NCBI RefSeq assembly: GCF_004135735.1
Contig: NZ_CP012670.1
Location: forward strand, 10,868,501-10,932,500
DNA length: 64,000 nucleotides
Source of the DNA: Sorangium cellulosum
Lineage (GTDB): Bacteria > Myxococcota_A > Polyangia > Polyangiales > Polyangiaceae
Direction: 5' to 3'
The translations under genes and the position numbers were made by a program. Position 1 is the first letter of the stretch, and every line of letters begins with the position of its first letter. Below are positions 25,765 to 38,700 of the stretch, in pieces. The notes under the pieces were generated by a model. It was not told where the DNA came from. It saw only the letters and a list, made by a program, of their open reading frames with translations, and searched no databases.

Positions 25765-25860
25765 CGCTTGATTACTCTACCTTCAACGTGGGCAGGAGCC
25801 CGGCCACCACCGGCCTCCCGCTCACCGACTGGGTTCGAGGCTCGACACTCGCGGGCGCGC

Positions 25861-27057
25861 TCAGGCGCCGGCCTTGCCGCCGCGCGTGGCGGCGACGATC
25901 TTCTGGGCGCCGTCGGCCATGGAGCTCGCCGACTGGATGGTCAGGCCGCTCTCGTCGAGCAGCTTGCGGCCCGCCTCGACGTTGGTCCCCTCGAGGCGCA
26001 CCACGAGGGGCACCTTGAGGCCGAGCTCCTTCGCCGCGGCGACGACGCCGGCCGCCACGACGTCGCAGCGCATGATCCCCCCGAAGATGTTCACGAAGAT
26101 GCCGCGCACCCGCTCGCTCCGCAGGATGATCTGGAACGCCGTCTTGACCTGCTCCTGCGAGGCGCCGCCGCCGACATCGAGGAAGTTCGCCGGCTTGCCG
26201 CCGTAATGGAGGATGATATCCATCGTCGCCATCGCGAGCCCGGCGCCGTTGACCAGGCAGCCGATATCGCCGTCGAGCGACACGTACGAGAGCCCGGCGC
26301 GCTTCGCCTGCAGCTCGATCGGGTCCTCCTCGTCGACGTCGCGCATCGCGTTCCACTCGGGGTGGCGGAACTCCGCGTTGTCGTCGAAGCTCACCTTCGC
26401 GTCGAGCGCCACGATGTCCCCGGAGCGGGTCACCACGAGCGGGTTGATCTCGAGGAGCGAGCAGTCCTCCGCGGTGAAGCACGCGTAGAGCGCCGCCGCC
26501 GCCTTGAGGAACTGGCGCTGCGTCTCCTTCGCCGTCAGCCCGAGCGCGAGCGCGAGCTGCCGCGCCTGGTACGGGGCGAGGCCGAGCACCGGGTCGATGA
26601 AGAGCTTGACGATCTTCTCCGGCGTCTTGTGCGCGACCTCCTCGATGTCCATGCCGCCCTCGGTCGACGCGATCACCGCGACGCGGCGGCGCTCGCGATC
26701 GACGAGCATCGCGAAGTAGAGCTCGCGGGCGATGTCGAGGCCCTGCTCGATGTAGAGCCGCCTGACCTTCTGCCCCTCGGGGCCCGTCTGCTTCGTGACG
26801 AGCTGCATGCCGAGCATCTTCTCGGCGATGGCGCGCGCCTCGGAGCTGCCGCCCTTCGCGACCTTGACGCCGCCGCCCTTGCCGCGACCCCCTGCGTGGA
26901 TCTGCGCCTTGACGACGACGACCGGGTTCTTGGTCTGCTCGATCAGCCGATCGGCGATCGGCGCCACCTCGCTCGCCTGGAAAGCAGGCTCCCCTTTCGG
27001 TACCGGCACCCCGTAGCGGGCAAAGAGCTGCTTGCCTTGATACTCGTGGATTTTCAT
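25861..27057 (-). CDS. sucC: Succinyl-CoA synthetase beta subunit
   Basis: A 398-aa protein starting MKIHEYQGKQLFARYGVPVP, the family's conserved N-terminus. The ATP-grasp domain shows VVKAQIHAGGRGKGGGVKVA, and the C-terminal ligase domain has CLVNGAGLAMATMDII and VNIFGGIMRCDVVA. It provides the nucleotide-binding half of the enzyme. It is the first gene of sucCD; the 334 bp upstream of it should hold the promoter. Confidence 0.97.
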   Translation of the reverse strand: MKIHEYQGKQLFARYGVPVPKGEPAFQASEVAPIADRLIEQTKNPVVVVKAQIHAGGRGKGGGVKVAKGGSSEARAIAEKMLGMQLVTKQTGPEGQKVRRLYIEQGLDIARELYFAMLVDRERRRVAVIASTEGGMDIEEVAHKTPEKIVKLFIDPVLGLAPYQARQLALALGLTAKETQRQFLKAAAALYACFTAEDCSLLEINPLVVTRSGDIVALDAKVSFDDNAEFRHPEWNAMRDVDEEDPIELQAKRAGLSYVSLDGDIGCLVNGAGLAMATMDIILHYGGKPANFLDVGGGASQEQVKTAFQIILRSERVRGIFVNIFGGIMRCDVVAAGVVAAAKELGLKVPLVVRLEGTNVEAGRKLLDESGLTIQSASSMADGAQKIVAATRGGKAGA

Positions 27058-27391
27058 GAGAGGGGCCGCAACCCTATCACAAGGGCAGGTCCAGGCGAGA
27101 CGCGAAAGCAGGGGTCAGCGCGATATCACGCGGCGTGACGAGGGGCCGCCGAGCGCTGGCGCGCGAGCCCGGCGCCCGCGGAGATGCTCAGCTCGGCGCG
27201 GCCAGGAGCGCGGAGAGGCCATCCTGGGACTCGTGGAGACCCTGGATCCGGAGCGCGGATCGACTGGCATCCGCGGAAGGAGGTTGGCGATGACCTCACC
27301 GCCTCACGGCCGATCCGATCCAGTGTTTCAGTCCGGTTTCACCCATATTGCGCGTCGCGACGACCGGCCCGACGCTGCCAGTCGGAGGGGG
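27058..27391. other. Intergenic upstream of sucC
   Basis: About 330 bp between the hisG stop and the sucC start, both on the minus strand. It presumably contains the sucCD promoter. Short frames on the plus strand are shadows. No RNA element is recognised. Confidence 0.45.
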
Positions 27392-28032
27392 TCAGGCCGG
27401 CGGCCGCGCGGCGCCGGTGATCGCGGCGCGCAGGCGCTCGACCAGCGGGCGGATGGCGTCGCTCCGCAGCTTGTAGGACGCGCGGTTCGCGATGAGGAGC
27501 GTGCTCACCTCGGTGACCGTCTCGAGCACCTCCAGGCGATTCTCGCGCAGCGTGGCGCCCGTCTCGACGATATCGACGATGAGGTGAGAGAGCCCGACGA
27601 GCGGCGCGAGCTCCACCGAGCCGTGCACCGGGATGATCTCCGCCACCACGCCCTTGCTCGCGAAATGGTCTCCAGCGATCCGCGGGTACTTGGTGGCGAC
27701 GCGCGGCAGATCGGGTATCGGCGTCTCCTCCGGCCCGGCCACCACGAGGCGGCAGCGGCCGATCCCGAGATCCAGCGGCGTGTAGAGATCGTGGCGGCGC
27801 TCGAGGAGCGTGTCCCTGCCCGAGACCCCGAGATCGGCGGCGCCGTACTCGACGTAGGTCGGCACGTCGTCCGGCTTCAGGAACACGTACCGGAGCGCGC
27901 CGTCCGCCGTCGGCCGGACGAGGCGGCGGTCGCTCTCCTCGAGCGGCGTGCTGTCGAGGCCCGCCCGCTTGATGAGCGGGATCAGGTCCTTCAGGATCCG
28001 CCCCTTGGGCACTGCGATGGTCAGCGGTTTCA

Positions 28033-28036
<4 letters not shown>
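27392..28036 (-). CDS. hisG: ATP phosphoribosyltransferase, short form
   Basis: A 214-aa protein catalysing the first step of histidine biosynthesis (ATP + PRPP). It starts MMKPLTIAVPKGRILKD and contains ADLGVSGRDTLLE and DLIVDIVETGATLRENRL-type sequence (seen as LIVDIVETGATLRENRLEV), the PRPP-binding loop. It lacks the C-terminal regulatory domain, so it is the short form, which normally needs HisZ as partner; hisZ is not in the window. The ATG at 28036 overlaps the murA stop (ATGA), so the two are probably cotranscribed and coupled. Confidence 0.95.
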
Positions 28037-29304
<1,268 letters not shown>

Positions 29305-29364
29305 GCCCCCGCTATCGCACAACCCGCAGCGGGACGCGATGTTTCGGGCTAGTCTCCCCCGGCC

Positions 29365-30594
<1,230 letters not shown>

Positions 30595-30609
30595 GCTCCG
30601 GCTCTCCGC

Positions 30610-31065
30610 ATGAGCGACGACGGCTTCATCAAGCACGGCGGCGGCCGCCACGAGGGGCCTGCCCGCACCTCACCGTACCCCCTGAGCCGGCTCTCCGCGC
30701 CGCACGAGCTGGTCGACGTGGCCCGGGAGATCCAGCAGGCCGACGCCCTGCTCGGCGCGGTCACCGGCGGCAAGCTCGCGCTGATCGCCCGGCAGATCCG
30801 GTCGCTGCAGGAGCAGGCGCGGCAGGTCCTGGACGCGGCGCGGCGCGACGGCGAGCTCCACCGGGCGGCGTGCAATTTCAAGAAGCGGCCCGGCCACGTC
30901 TATCACCTGTACCGGCGCGCCGACGGCGGCCGTTACCTGTCGATGCTCTCGCCCGAGGAGTGGGGCGGCTCGCCGCCGCACGCGTTCGAGGGCTCGTACC
31001 GGCTGGAGGTCGACATGTCGTGGACGCCCGCCGACGAGATCGAAGAGCACGGCGAGGCCGGATAG
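30610..31065 (+). CDS. DUF2452-family protein
   Basis: A 151-aa protein starting 15 bp after the outer-membrane gene. The C-terminal part matches the DUF2452 pattern: CNFKKRPGHVYHLYRR, YLSMLSPEEWGG and SYRLEVDMSWTP. An N-terminal helix (LIARQIRSLQEQARQVL) looks like a coiled coil. Family function is unknown; members are soluble and occur in bacteria and eukaryotes. The last codons lie in the first unit of an 18-bp tandem array. Confidence 0.85.
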   Translation: MSDDGFIKHGGGRHEGPARTSPYPLSRLSAPHELVDVAREIQQADALLGAVTGGKLALIARQIRSLQEQARQVLDAARRDGELHRAACNFKKRPGHVYHLYRRADGGRYLSMLSPEEWGGSPPHAFEGSYRLEVDMSWTPADEIEEHGEAG

Positions 31066-31158
31066 CGCGGCGAGGCCGGAGCGCGCGGCGAGGCCGGAGC
31101 GCGCGGCGAGGCCGGAGCGCGCGGCGAGGCCGGAGCGCGCGGCGAGGCCGGAGCGCGC
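31051..31158. repeat. Six tandem 18-bp repeats across a stop codon
   Basis: Six 18-bp units (GGCGAGGCCGGAGCGCGC). The first (31051-31068) codes the last residues and TAG of the DUF2452 gene and has TAGCGC where the others have GAGCGC. The other five (31069-31158) follow without interruption towards the end of the oppositely oriented quinone oxidoreductase gene. Probably formed by slippage from the gene's own 3' end. Confidence 0.85.
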
Positions 31159-31173
31159 GGCGCCGGCGTCCGG

Positions 31174-32169
31174 TCAGGCGCCGATCCGGAGCAGCACCTT
31201 CCCGAACGAGGCGTTGCTGGCCACGTAGCGGTGCGCCGCGGCGGCCTCGTCCAGCCCGAAGATCCGGTCCACGATCGGCCGCACGACGCGGTCCGCGAGC
31301 CACGGCGAGAGGTTGCGCTCGAGCACCTGCGCCGCCGCGATCTTCTCCTCGAGCGGGCGCGAGCGGAGCACCGTGCCGACGAGCTCGATGCGCTTGCGCA
31401 GGAGCTCGCGCAGGTCGAGCTCCGCGCTCGCGCCGGCGGTCAGCCCGACCAGCGCGATGCGGGCGCGCGTCGCGCACGCCCTGAGGTCCTCGGCGACGTA
31501 CGCTCCCCCCACGAGATCGAGCACGACGTCGACCCCCTGGCCGCGCGTCGCCTCGAGCACCGCGGCCGCGAACCTCCCGCCTTCCGGCGCGATCGCGGCG
31601 CGCAGCCCGAGCTCCCGGCAGCGGTCCAGCTTGTCCTGCGTGCGCGACGTGCCGGCGACGAAGCACCCGAGCGCGCGCGCGATCTGGACGCCGGCCGTCC
31701 CGACGCCGCTGCCGGCCGCGTGCACGAGCACGCGCTCGCCCGGGGCGAGCCGGGCGCGCGTCACGAGCGCGTCGTAGGCGGTCACGAACGCCTCGGGGAC
31801 CGCCGCCGCCTCCTCGTCGGAGAGCCCGTCCGGCACCCTCGCGACCTCGCGCTCGTGGGCGACGATCCGCTCGGCGTACGCGCCGCCCGCGACCAGGCCG
31901 AAGACGCGATCCCCCGGCGCGAAGCGGCGCGCGCCCTCCCCCACGGCCTCGATCACGCCCGCGTACTCGAGCCCGGGGATGTCCGCGGGCACGCCCGGCG
32001 GCGCCGGGTACAGGCCCGCCCGCTGCAGGAGGTCGGCGCGGTTCACCCCGGCGAAGCGGACCGCGACGCGCACGTGCCCCTCGGGCACGTCGGGCGCCTC
32101 CACCTCCCGCACCTCGAGGACCTCCGGCCCGCCGGGCTCGCGGATCACGACCCCCCGCATCGTCGTCAT
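31174..32169 (-). CDS. NAD(P)H:quinone oxidoreductase, PIG3-type zeta-crystallin family
   Basis: A 331-aa zinc-free member of the medium-chain dehydrogenase superfamily. FAGVNRADLLQRAGLYPAPP and the PADIPGLEYAGVIEAVG segment are characteristic of the PIG3/QOR group. The cofactor fold has VLVHAAGSGVGTAGVQIA and later VDVVLDLVGGAYV. The Cys residues for structural zinc are absent. Family members reduce quinones with NADPH. The start ATG 32169 has GGAG 9 nt upstream; an internal ATG (32160) is possible. The Ser/Thr kinase gene ends 22 bp upstream on the same strand. Confidence 0.92.
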   Translation of the reverse strand: MTTMRGVVIREPGGPEVLEVREVEAPDVPEGHVRVAVRFAGVNRADLLQRAGLYPAPPGVPADIPGLEYAGVIEAVGEGARRFAPGDRVFGLVAGGAYAERIVAHEREVARVPDGLSDEEAAAVPEAFVTAYDALVTRARLAPGERVLVHAAGSGVGTAGVQIARALGCFVAGTSRTQDKLDRCRELGLRAAIAPEGGRFAAAVLEATRGQGVDVVLDLVGGAYVAEDLRACATRARIALVGLTAGASAELDLRELLRKRIELVGTVLRSRPLEEKIAAAQVLERNLSPWLADRVVRPIVDRIFGLDEAAAAHRYVASNASFGKVLLRIGA

Positions 32170-32191
32170 CGATCGTCGCTCCGTCGCCCCG

Positions 32192-33394
32192 TCACTTTTC
32201 CATGGGCGGCGGGAGCACGCTCCCCCGGACGAAGTACTCGACCTTCTCCGAGTCCGGATCGGTCGGCTCGCCCGGCGGCTCGGGCGGCGCGTTCCCGCCG
32301 ATCGCGGCCTCGATCTGCACCTGCTCGAGCGCGTCGAGCATCGAGGCCGCGCTGGGGAAGCGCTCCTCGCGGTCGAGCGCGAGCGCCCGCATCGTCGCGA
32401 CGTCCAGCGATGGCGGCACCTCCGGGCGGAGCATGCGCGGGCGGATCAGCTTGACGCGCTGGATCTCGGCGAGCAGCGCCTGCGGCGTCGGCGCCTTGAA
32501 CGGCAGCTGCCCGGTGAGCATCACGTAGAGCAGCATGCCGACCGAGTAGAGGTCCGCGCGCGCGTCGAGATCGCGGACGCCCTGCGCCTGCTCGGGCGCC
32601 ATGAAGGCGGGCGTCCCGGCCACCGAGTGGCTCCCCGCCGCGCCCGTCGAGACGAGCACGGACGGCATGTTCCCGGTGTTGAACGCCTCGGCGACGCCGA
32701 AGTCGAGCACCTTCACGGTGAGCGGGCCGCGATCGCCGCCGACCAGGCAGATGTTGTCCGGCTTGAGATCGCGGTGGAGGATGCCCTCGGCGTGCGTGAC
32801 GATCAGCGCGCTGAGCACCTGGACGGCCACGTCCAGGGCGACGGGGAGGGGCATCGGGCGCTCGCGCGCGAGCCGCTCGGTGATGGTCTCGCCCTCCAGC
32901 CGCTCCATCACGAGGTAGGGCGTGCCGTCGTCGAGCACGCCGAGGTCGTACACCTCGACGATGTTCGGGTGGCCGAAGCGGCCCGCCACGGCGGCCTCGT
33001 TGTGGAAGCGGGCGATGGCCGTCTTGCTGTGCGCGTACTGGCCGCGGAGCGTCTTGATCGCGACCCGGCGCCGCAGGCCGATGTGGATGCCGTCGTAGAC
33101 CATCCCCATCCCGCCCTTCGCGATGACGCCGAGGATGCGGTAGCGGTCGTGCAGCAGCCGGCCGACGAGCGGCGCCTCCTTCGTCGGCCGGGGCTGATCT
33201 GGGTCGATATCGGGCGGGAGGGGGCCGTCCACCGGCCGCACCGACTCGCTCCTGCTCGGCGGGACGCGCGTCGAGGAGGGCGGGGCGACGCTCGCCGTGA
33301 GCACGAGCGCCGTGCCGTGCACCGGGCACCTTTCGGTGTCCGACGGGTGCGGCAACCCGCACGCGGGGCATCGGATGAAGTGCTGCGGCGGCAT
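32192..33394 (-). CDS. Ser/Thr protein kinase with N-terminal zinc ribbon
   Basis: A 400-aa cytoplasmic kinase. The start at ATG 33394 gives MPPQHFIRCPACG, followed by SDTERCPVHG; the two CxxC/CxxH pairs form a zinc ribbon. A Pro/Ser linker leads to a complete kinase domain: YRILGVIAKGGMGMVYDG, RRVAIKTL, HRDLKPDN, VLDFGVAEA, FMAPEQAQG and DLYSVGMLLYVMLTG. No transmembrane segment or sensor domain follows. The open frame extends to 33502 but that part lacks motifs. It is divergent from another kinase at 33750, sharing a 355-bp intergenic region. Confidence 0.92.
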   Translation of the reverse strand: MPPQHFIRCPACGLPHPSDTERCPVHGTALVLTASVAPPSSTRVPPSRSESVRPVDGPLPPDIDPDQPRPTKEAPLVGRLLHDRYRILGVIAKGGMGMVYDGIHIGLRRRVAIKTLRGQYAHSKTAIARFHNEAAVAGRFGHPNIVEVYDLGVLDDGTPYLVMERLEGETITERLARERPMPLPVALDVAVQVLSALIVTHAEGILHRDLKPDNICLVGGDRGPLTVKVLDFGVAEAFNTGNMPSVLVSTGAAGSHSVAGTPAFMAPEQAQGVRDLDARADLYSVGMLLYVMLTGQLPFKAPTPQALLAEIQRVKLIRPRMLRPEVPPSLDVATMRALALDREERFPSAASMLDALEQVQIEAAIGGNAPPEPPGEPTDPDSEKVEYFVRGSVLPPPMEK

Positions 33395-33749
33395 CGGGGA
33401 CCCGGTCAGAGTACGGGTACATCCGCCCATGCAGCAAGCTCGTTCAGGGCTCAAGCGTCCCAGCCGGGGGCGCCCGCCCACAGCGTGCGGTCGGGTGGCC
33501 AACGAATGTCATCTTCCGCAGCTGGGTTGGATCGGCCCGCCGCTTACGGTAGGCTTGGATCCATCGCGCCGCAGCCGTCCGGGGGCCAAGCCCGATGCGC
33601 GCGGGCGGTGCCGCAGCGATGCAGGTCCCGGAATTTGCACCAGAACGTAACAACGGGCGTACGGTCGCGCGTGAGGAGCTCGGGGTAGGCTTTCCCCGAC
33701 TGCCAGCAGTGGGGGCCAGCGGGATGGGAAGGGGAAAGAGACAGAGGCC
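33395..33749. other. Divergent intergenic region between two kinase genes
   Basis: About 355 bp. It must hold promoters for both kinase genes. GGGAAAGAGACAGAGG lies before the plus-strand ATG. I see no inverted repeat or operator. Confidence 0.5.
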
Positions 33750-35438
33750 ATGAGCACGGCGGAGAAGCTTTCGGACGGTGCCTCGTCGGCCAGCGGTGAG
33801 TCCGATCCGCTGCTGGGAAAGGTCTTGAATCAGAAGTTCAAGATCCACTCGCTCCTCGCGACCGGCGGCATGGGCGTCATCTATCGCGGAGAGCAGATCG
33901 CGCTGGAGCGGCAGGTCGCGATCAAGGTGCTGACGCCCACCAACTCATCCAATCAGATCGACCCCAACTTTCATAAGCGGTTCTTCCTCGAGGCGAGCAT
34001 CCTCGCGCGGCTCCAGCACCCGAACATCGTCACGGTCTTCGACTACGGCCGAGTCGAGAACATGGAGCCCGAGCGGTACTTCATGGCCATGGAGTTCCTC
34101 GAGGGCGAGACGCTCTTCCGGCGGCTGCGCAAGGCCGGTCGCCTCGCGGCGCCCGACGCCATGGGCGTCGCCCGGCAGATCGCGCGCGGGCTCCGCGAGG
34201 CGCACAAGCACGGGGTGGTGCACCGCGACCTGAAGCCGTCGAACGTGATGCTCGTGCCCGGCGAGGACGTGGACGAGCTCGTCAAGATCCTCGATTTCGG
34301 CCTCGTGAAGGTGCTCGCGGACGACTCCGAGGAGCTCACGCAGCAGGGCTCGTTCCTCGGCTCCCCGCGCTTCATGTCGCCGGAGCAGATCTCCCACGGC
34401 AAGGTCGATCTCCGGACCGACGTGTACTCGCTGGGCGTCATCGTCTACCAGATGCTCTGCGGCAAGGTGCCGTTCGAGGCGCAGAACTCGGTCCAGATCC
34501 TGATCGCGCACCTGCAGCAGCCCGTCCCGCGGATGCGCGAGCGCAACCCCGAGGCCGACGTGCCCGAGCCGCTCGAGGCGTTCGTGCTGCGCTGCCTGTC
34601 GAAGGATCCGGACGGCCGCCCGGCCAACATGGAGGCCTTCATCCGCGGCCTCGCCGAGTGCGCGCAGGCGATGGGCCTGTCGCCGGCGTTCGCCTCGACG
34701 GGCCTCGTGACCCTCGACTCCGGCGGCACCGGCAGGCTGCCGACGCCCATGCCGCCGGTGCGCGTGATGACGGCGATCCCCGCGGGCCCCTCGTCCTCGT
34801 CGGGGGGCGCCACGTCGACGGACGACGCGTCGCTCGGCGCCGCCTCGCGCCCGGCCGACGCGGCGCCCCAGGGGCGCAAGGGCGTCGTGCTCGTCGCGGT
34901 GGGGGTCCTCGCGGTCGCGGGCATCGGGATCGCGATGTCGCAGATGCGCTCGGGCGAGACGGCGCCCCCGGTGGCGCAGCCGCAGGCGGAGAGGGAGCCG
35001 GAGAAGAAGGCGCCTGCCGCGCCCCCGCCCGTCGACCGCGGCACGTTCGTGCTGGTGGTCGAGTCCATGCCCTCCGGCGCGGAGGTCCTGGAGGACGGCA
35101 AGGCGCTCGGGCACACGCCGCTCCAGATCTCGATCTCGAACAGCTCCGTGCGCGGCAACCCCCGCCGGCTGACCGTCCGGCACGACGGCTACGAGCCGTA
35201 CTCGATCGTCCAGGGCCCCTCCGAACAGTCGGTGCGCCTGGTCGCCACGCTCACGAAGACCGCGCCCGCGCCGTCGAGCACGCCGTCCGCGGCGCCGCAG
35301 GCCGCGGCGCCGGCGCCCGTGCGCCCGGCCCCGCGAACCTACACGCCGCGGCCGCAGCCCAGGCCCACGCCGGCCCCCGAGCCGCCGCCCGCTCCTGCTC
35401 CTGCACCCCGGCCGCTGGATATCCAGACCGAACGATGA
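33750..35438 (+). CDS. Transmembrane Ser/Thr protein kinase with PEGA domain
   Basis: A 562-aa protein. The kinase domain (about 28-290) has FKIHSLLATGGMGVIYRG, VAIKVL, HRDLKPSNVML, ILDFGLVKVL, FMSPEQISHG and DVYSLGVIVYQMLCG; all catalytic residues are present. A Ser/Gly linker leads to one membrane helix (VVLVAVGVLAVAGIGIAM, about 377-394). After it come an acidic/basic spacer, a PEGA domain (LVVESMPSGAEVLEDGKAL, GHTPLQISI) and a Pro/Ala-rich tail. The PEGA part is probably outside the cytoplasm. Typical of myxobacterial PknB-like signalling proteins; the substrate is unknown. Confidence 0.92.
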   Translation: MSTAEKLSDGASSASGESDPLLGKVLNQKFKIHSLLATGGMGVIYRGEQIALERQVAIKVLTPTNSSNQIDPNFHKRFFLEASILARLQHPNIVTVFDYGRVENMEPERYFMAMEFLEGETLFRRLRKAGRLAAPDAMGVARQIARGLREAHKHGVVHRDLKPSNVMLVPGEDVDELVKILDFGLVKVLADDSEELTQQGSFLGSPRFMSPEQISHGKVDLRTDVYSLGVIVYQMLCGKVPFEAQNSVQILIAHLQQPVPRMRERNPEADVPEPLEAFVLRCLSKDPDGRPANMEAFIRGLAECAQAMGLSPAFASTGLVTLDSGGTGRLPTPMPPVRVMTAIPAGPSSSSGGATSTDDASLGAASRPADAAPQGRKGVVLVAVGVLAVAGIGIAMSQMRSGETAPPVAQPQAEREPEKKAPAAPPPVDRGTFVLVVESMPSGAEVLEDGKALGHTPLQISISNSSVRGNPRRLTVRHDGYEPYSIVQGPSEQSVRLVATLTKTAPAPSSTPSAAPQAAAPAPVRPAPRTYTPRPQPRPTPAPEPPPAPAPAPRPLDIQTER

Positions 35439-35781
35439 CCCCAGAGCGCTCCGCACCCCTCGTCATCGGCTCCCCCTCTGTCCACGCCGCGCGTCCGCTC
35501 CGGGCGGGGGCGCTCGCCTCCGGGGCGGAGCCGCGCGCCGGGCTCGCCGTCGAGCGCGAGCGCCCGCGCGGCGCCGGTGTCCGAGGTCGTGCGGAACGGG
35601 CCCACGTGCGCCTGCGCGCGGCGTGGGCGGCGTGCCAGGCGCGAAACGCGGCGCTCGAGGGCGCCGATCGAAGATCCCCGTATTCATCTGTTCCCGCCGG
35701 CAGTAGACTCCAGGCTCTGCGTCCCGCAGACCAGCTTCCCAGGCCGATTCCAAGCGGGATCCGTTGCTGAGGAGCAAGGAA
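35439..35781. other. Intergenic, no gene recognised
   Basis: About 340 bp between the PEGA kinase and the cyclase-domain gene. Overlapping Arg/Ala-rich frames appear on both strands without motifs. GAGGAGCAAGGAA just before 35782 is the ribosome-binding site of the next gene. Confidence 0.5.
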
Positions 35782-38700
35782 ATGAACCCGCTCGTCCCCG
35801 ACTTCATCATCCAGCAAGACGCTCTCGGCAACACCGAGGGCAGCTTCACGGGGGCGGTGCTGATGATCGACATCCCCGGCTTCACCGAGCTCACGGAGAA
35901 GCTGATGCAGCACGGGCGCGCGGGCGCGGAGACGCTCGCGGGCACGCTCCGGTACTACTTCGACCCGCTCATCGCCGCGGTCCACCACGCCGGGGGCTTC
36001 ATCACCAACTTCGCGGGGGACGCGTTCACGGCGCTGTTCCAGGACACGCCGGATCGCAAGGTCGCGGAGTACGTGCTCGGCGCCGCGCTCTCGATGCGCG
36101 ACCTGTTCGCCGAGCACCCCGAGAGGGACACGCCCTTCGGCAGCTTCCCGTTCTCGTTCCGGATGGGGCTCTCGTGGGGCTCGGTCGAGTGGGGCATCGT
36201 CCGCATCTCCCCGGAGCGCGCGTACTACCACTTCCACGGGCAGGCGCTCGCCGCGTGCGTCGCGATCGAGCGGCAGGCGCAGAAGGGGGACATCCTCCTC
36301 GACCGCGCGCTCTGCGATCGCATCCCGCCCGCGAGCGCGAAGTACCACGGCGAGGGCGTCTACAAGCTCGGCGACGTGCCGACGCCCAGGCTGCCGCAGG
36401 TCCCGCGGAACGCGCCGCCCGGCGACGGCGCCGCGTTCGTGGCGAGGGGCGTCGCGGACATGCCCCCGGAGGGCGAGTTCCGCAACGTCACGAGCGTCTT
36501 CCTGTCGTTCGAGCAGATCCCGAGCTTCGCGGAGCTGACGCGCCTCCTGCACGAGCTCTCGGAGCTCTACGGCGGCACGTTCACCGGCATCGACGCGGGC
36601 GATCTCGGCATCGCGGCGCTGATCCACTTCGGCGCGCCGATCACGCACGAGAACGACAACGACCGCGCGCTCGACTTCGCGCTGGAGCTGAAGAAGCGCG
36701 GCCTGCGGCAGATGCGCCTGCGCGCGGGCATCACGCGCGACGTCCGCTACGCGGGCTTCAACGGCGGCACCGAGCGCCACGAGTTCGCGTGCATCGGCCG
36801 CGCGACGAACCTCGCCGCGCGCCTCGTCGCGAAGGCGCCGTGGTCGGCGATCTGGGCCGACGAGCAGGTCTTCCGCGCCGGCGAGACGAGCTACCAGTGG
36901 ACGACGGAGAACATCTTCCGGTTCAAGGGCTTCGATCTGCCCATCCTCGTCTACTCGCTCGAGCGGCGGCGCATCTCGGTCCAGAAGGAGTTCTACGACC
37001 TCGGCCTCATCGGCCGCGAGCAGGAGATCGAGCAGCTCGCGCGGTACGTCGGCCCGATCTTCGAGGGCAAGCCGGCCGGCATCGTCTACATCGACGGCGA
37101 GCCGGGGCTCGGCAAGAGCTACCTCGTGCAGCGCTTCCGCCACCGGTGCGAGGAGCACCAGAACGAGCGGCCGTTCCTGTGGATCGACGCGCGCTGCGAC
37201 CAGACGCTCCAGAGCTCGCTGAACGCGTTCGAGTTCGCGCTGAAGGAGTACTTCTGGGAGTCGTCGGCGCTCGGCAAGGAAGAGAAGCTCACGAACTTCG
37301 ACGACGCGTTCGAGTACCTCCTCGAGCGCCTGCCCGAGAGCCAGAGCGCGCTCAAGCGCGAGCTCGAGCGCGCGCGCTCGGTGTTCGCCGCGCTCATCGG
37401 CATCCGCTGGGAGGACTCGCCGTACGAGCGGCTGCACCCGAAGCTGCGCTACACGAGCACGCTCTCGGCGCTCTCCTTCGTCTTCCTCGCCGAGGCGTCG
37501 CTCCAGCCGGTGATCCTGCACCTCGAGGACGCCCACTGGGCCGATGAGGACTCGCTGGAGGCGGTGCGCGTCATCGCGCGCGCGTGCAGGGGCCTGCCGA
37601 TCGCGATCATCTGCACGACGCGGCGCAAGGACGACGGCACCCCGGTGCGCATCCCGCTCGATCCGGGCATCTCGGAGAAGGTGATCGAGCTCAAGCCGCT
37701 GCCGCGCGAGCAGCTCCTGGCGCTCGCGGTCCCGTTCTTCGGCGGCCCGATGCCGGACATGCTCGCGACGCTGCTCTGCGAGACCGCGGGCGGCAACCCG
37801 TTCTTCGCGCAGGAGATCCTCGCATACTGGCTCGAGGACGGGCGCTACGGGTCGAGCTCGAGCTCCATCTCGATCTCGAACACGTTCATGCCGCCGAAGA
37901 ACGTGAACAGCCTGCTCATCTCGCGGCTCGACCGGCTCGACGCGAAGGTGAAGCAGACGATCGTCGCCGCGGCCGTCCTCGGCCGCGAGTTCGACCTGCG
38001 CGTCCTCGCGCTGATGCTCCCCGACGCGTCCGTGCTCGAGGAGCACGTGCGCATCGGCGAGGCGCAGTGCATCTGGTCGCAGATGACGGAGCGGCGCTTC
38101 CAGTTCAGCAACGCGCTGCTCCGCAACGCGGCGTACGAGATGCAGTCGCGCGCGCGGCTCCAGGAGCTCCACCGGCTCGCGGCCGAGGCGATCGAGAGCC
38201 TGTACGGCGACGACCTCGAGGATCAGCTCGTGGCGCTCGGCCGGCACTGGCGCCGCGCGGGCAAGGTCGATCACGCGCGCCGCTACTTCCTCGCGGGCGC
38301 GCGCAAGGCGGCCGCGCGCTACGCGCACGAGGAGGCGACGCGGCTCTACCGCGTCTACTTCAAGCTCTCGCCCGAGCCGACGCCCGAGAGCGTCGTCGTG
38401 CGCTACGAGTTCGCGCGCGACGTCCTCGAGGCCCGGAACCGCTATCAGGAGGCGCGGCAAGAGCACATCCGCGTGCTCACCGACGCGCAGAAGCTCGGCG
38501 ATCGCGCCTCGGAGGCGCTCGGCTTCCTCGGGCTCGGCCGCACGCACTGGGCGATGCAGCAGCCGGACGACGCGCGCACCTACTGGGAGGAGGGCCTCCG
38601 GGCCGCGCGCGAGGCGGGCAACCTGCCGGCCGAGGGGCTCATGCTCGCGAGCCTCGGAATGGCCTACGCCGTCCAGGGTCGGTATGATGCTGCGCGCACG

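Noticed and set aside
31051..31158. Short regular repeats considered as a CRISPR array
   Set aside because: Units are contiguous 18-mers with no spacers and no cas genes nearby.
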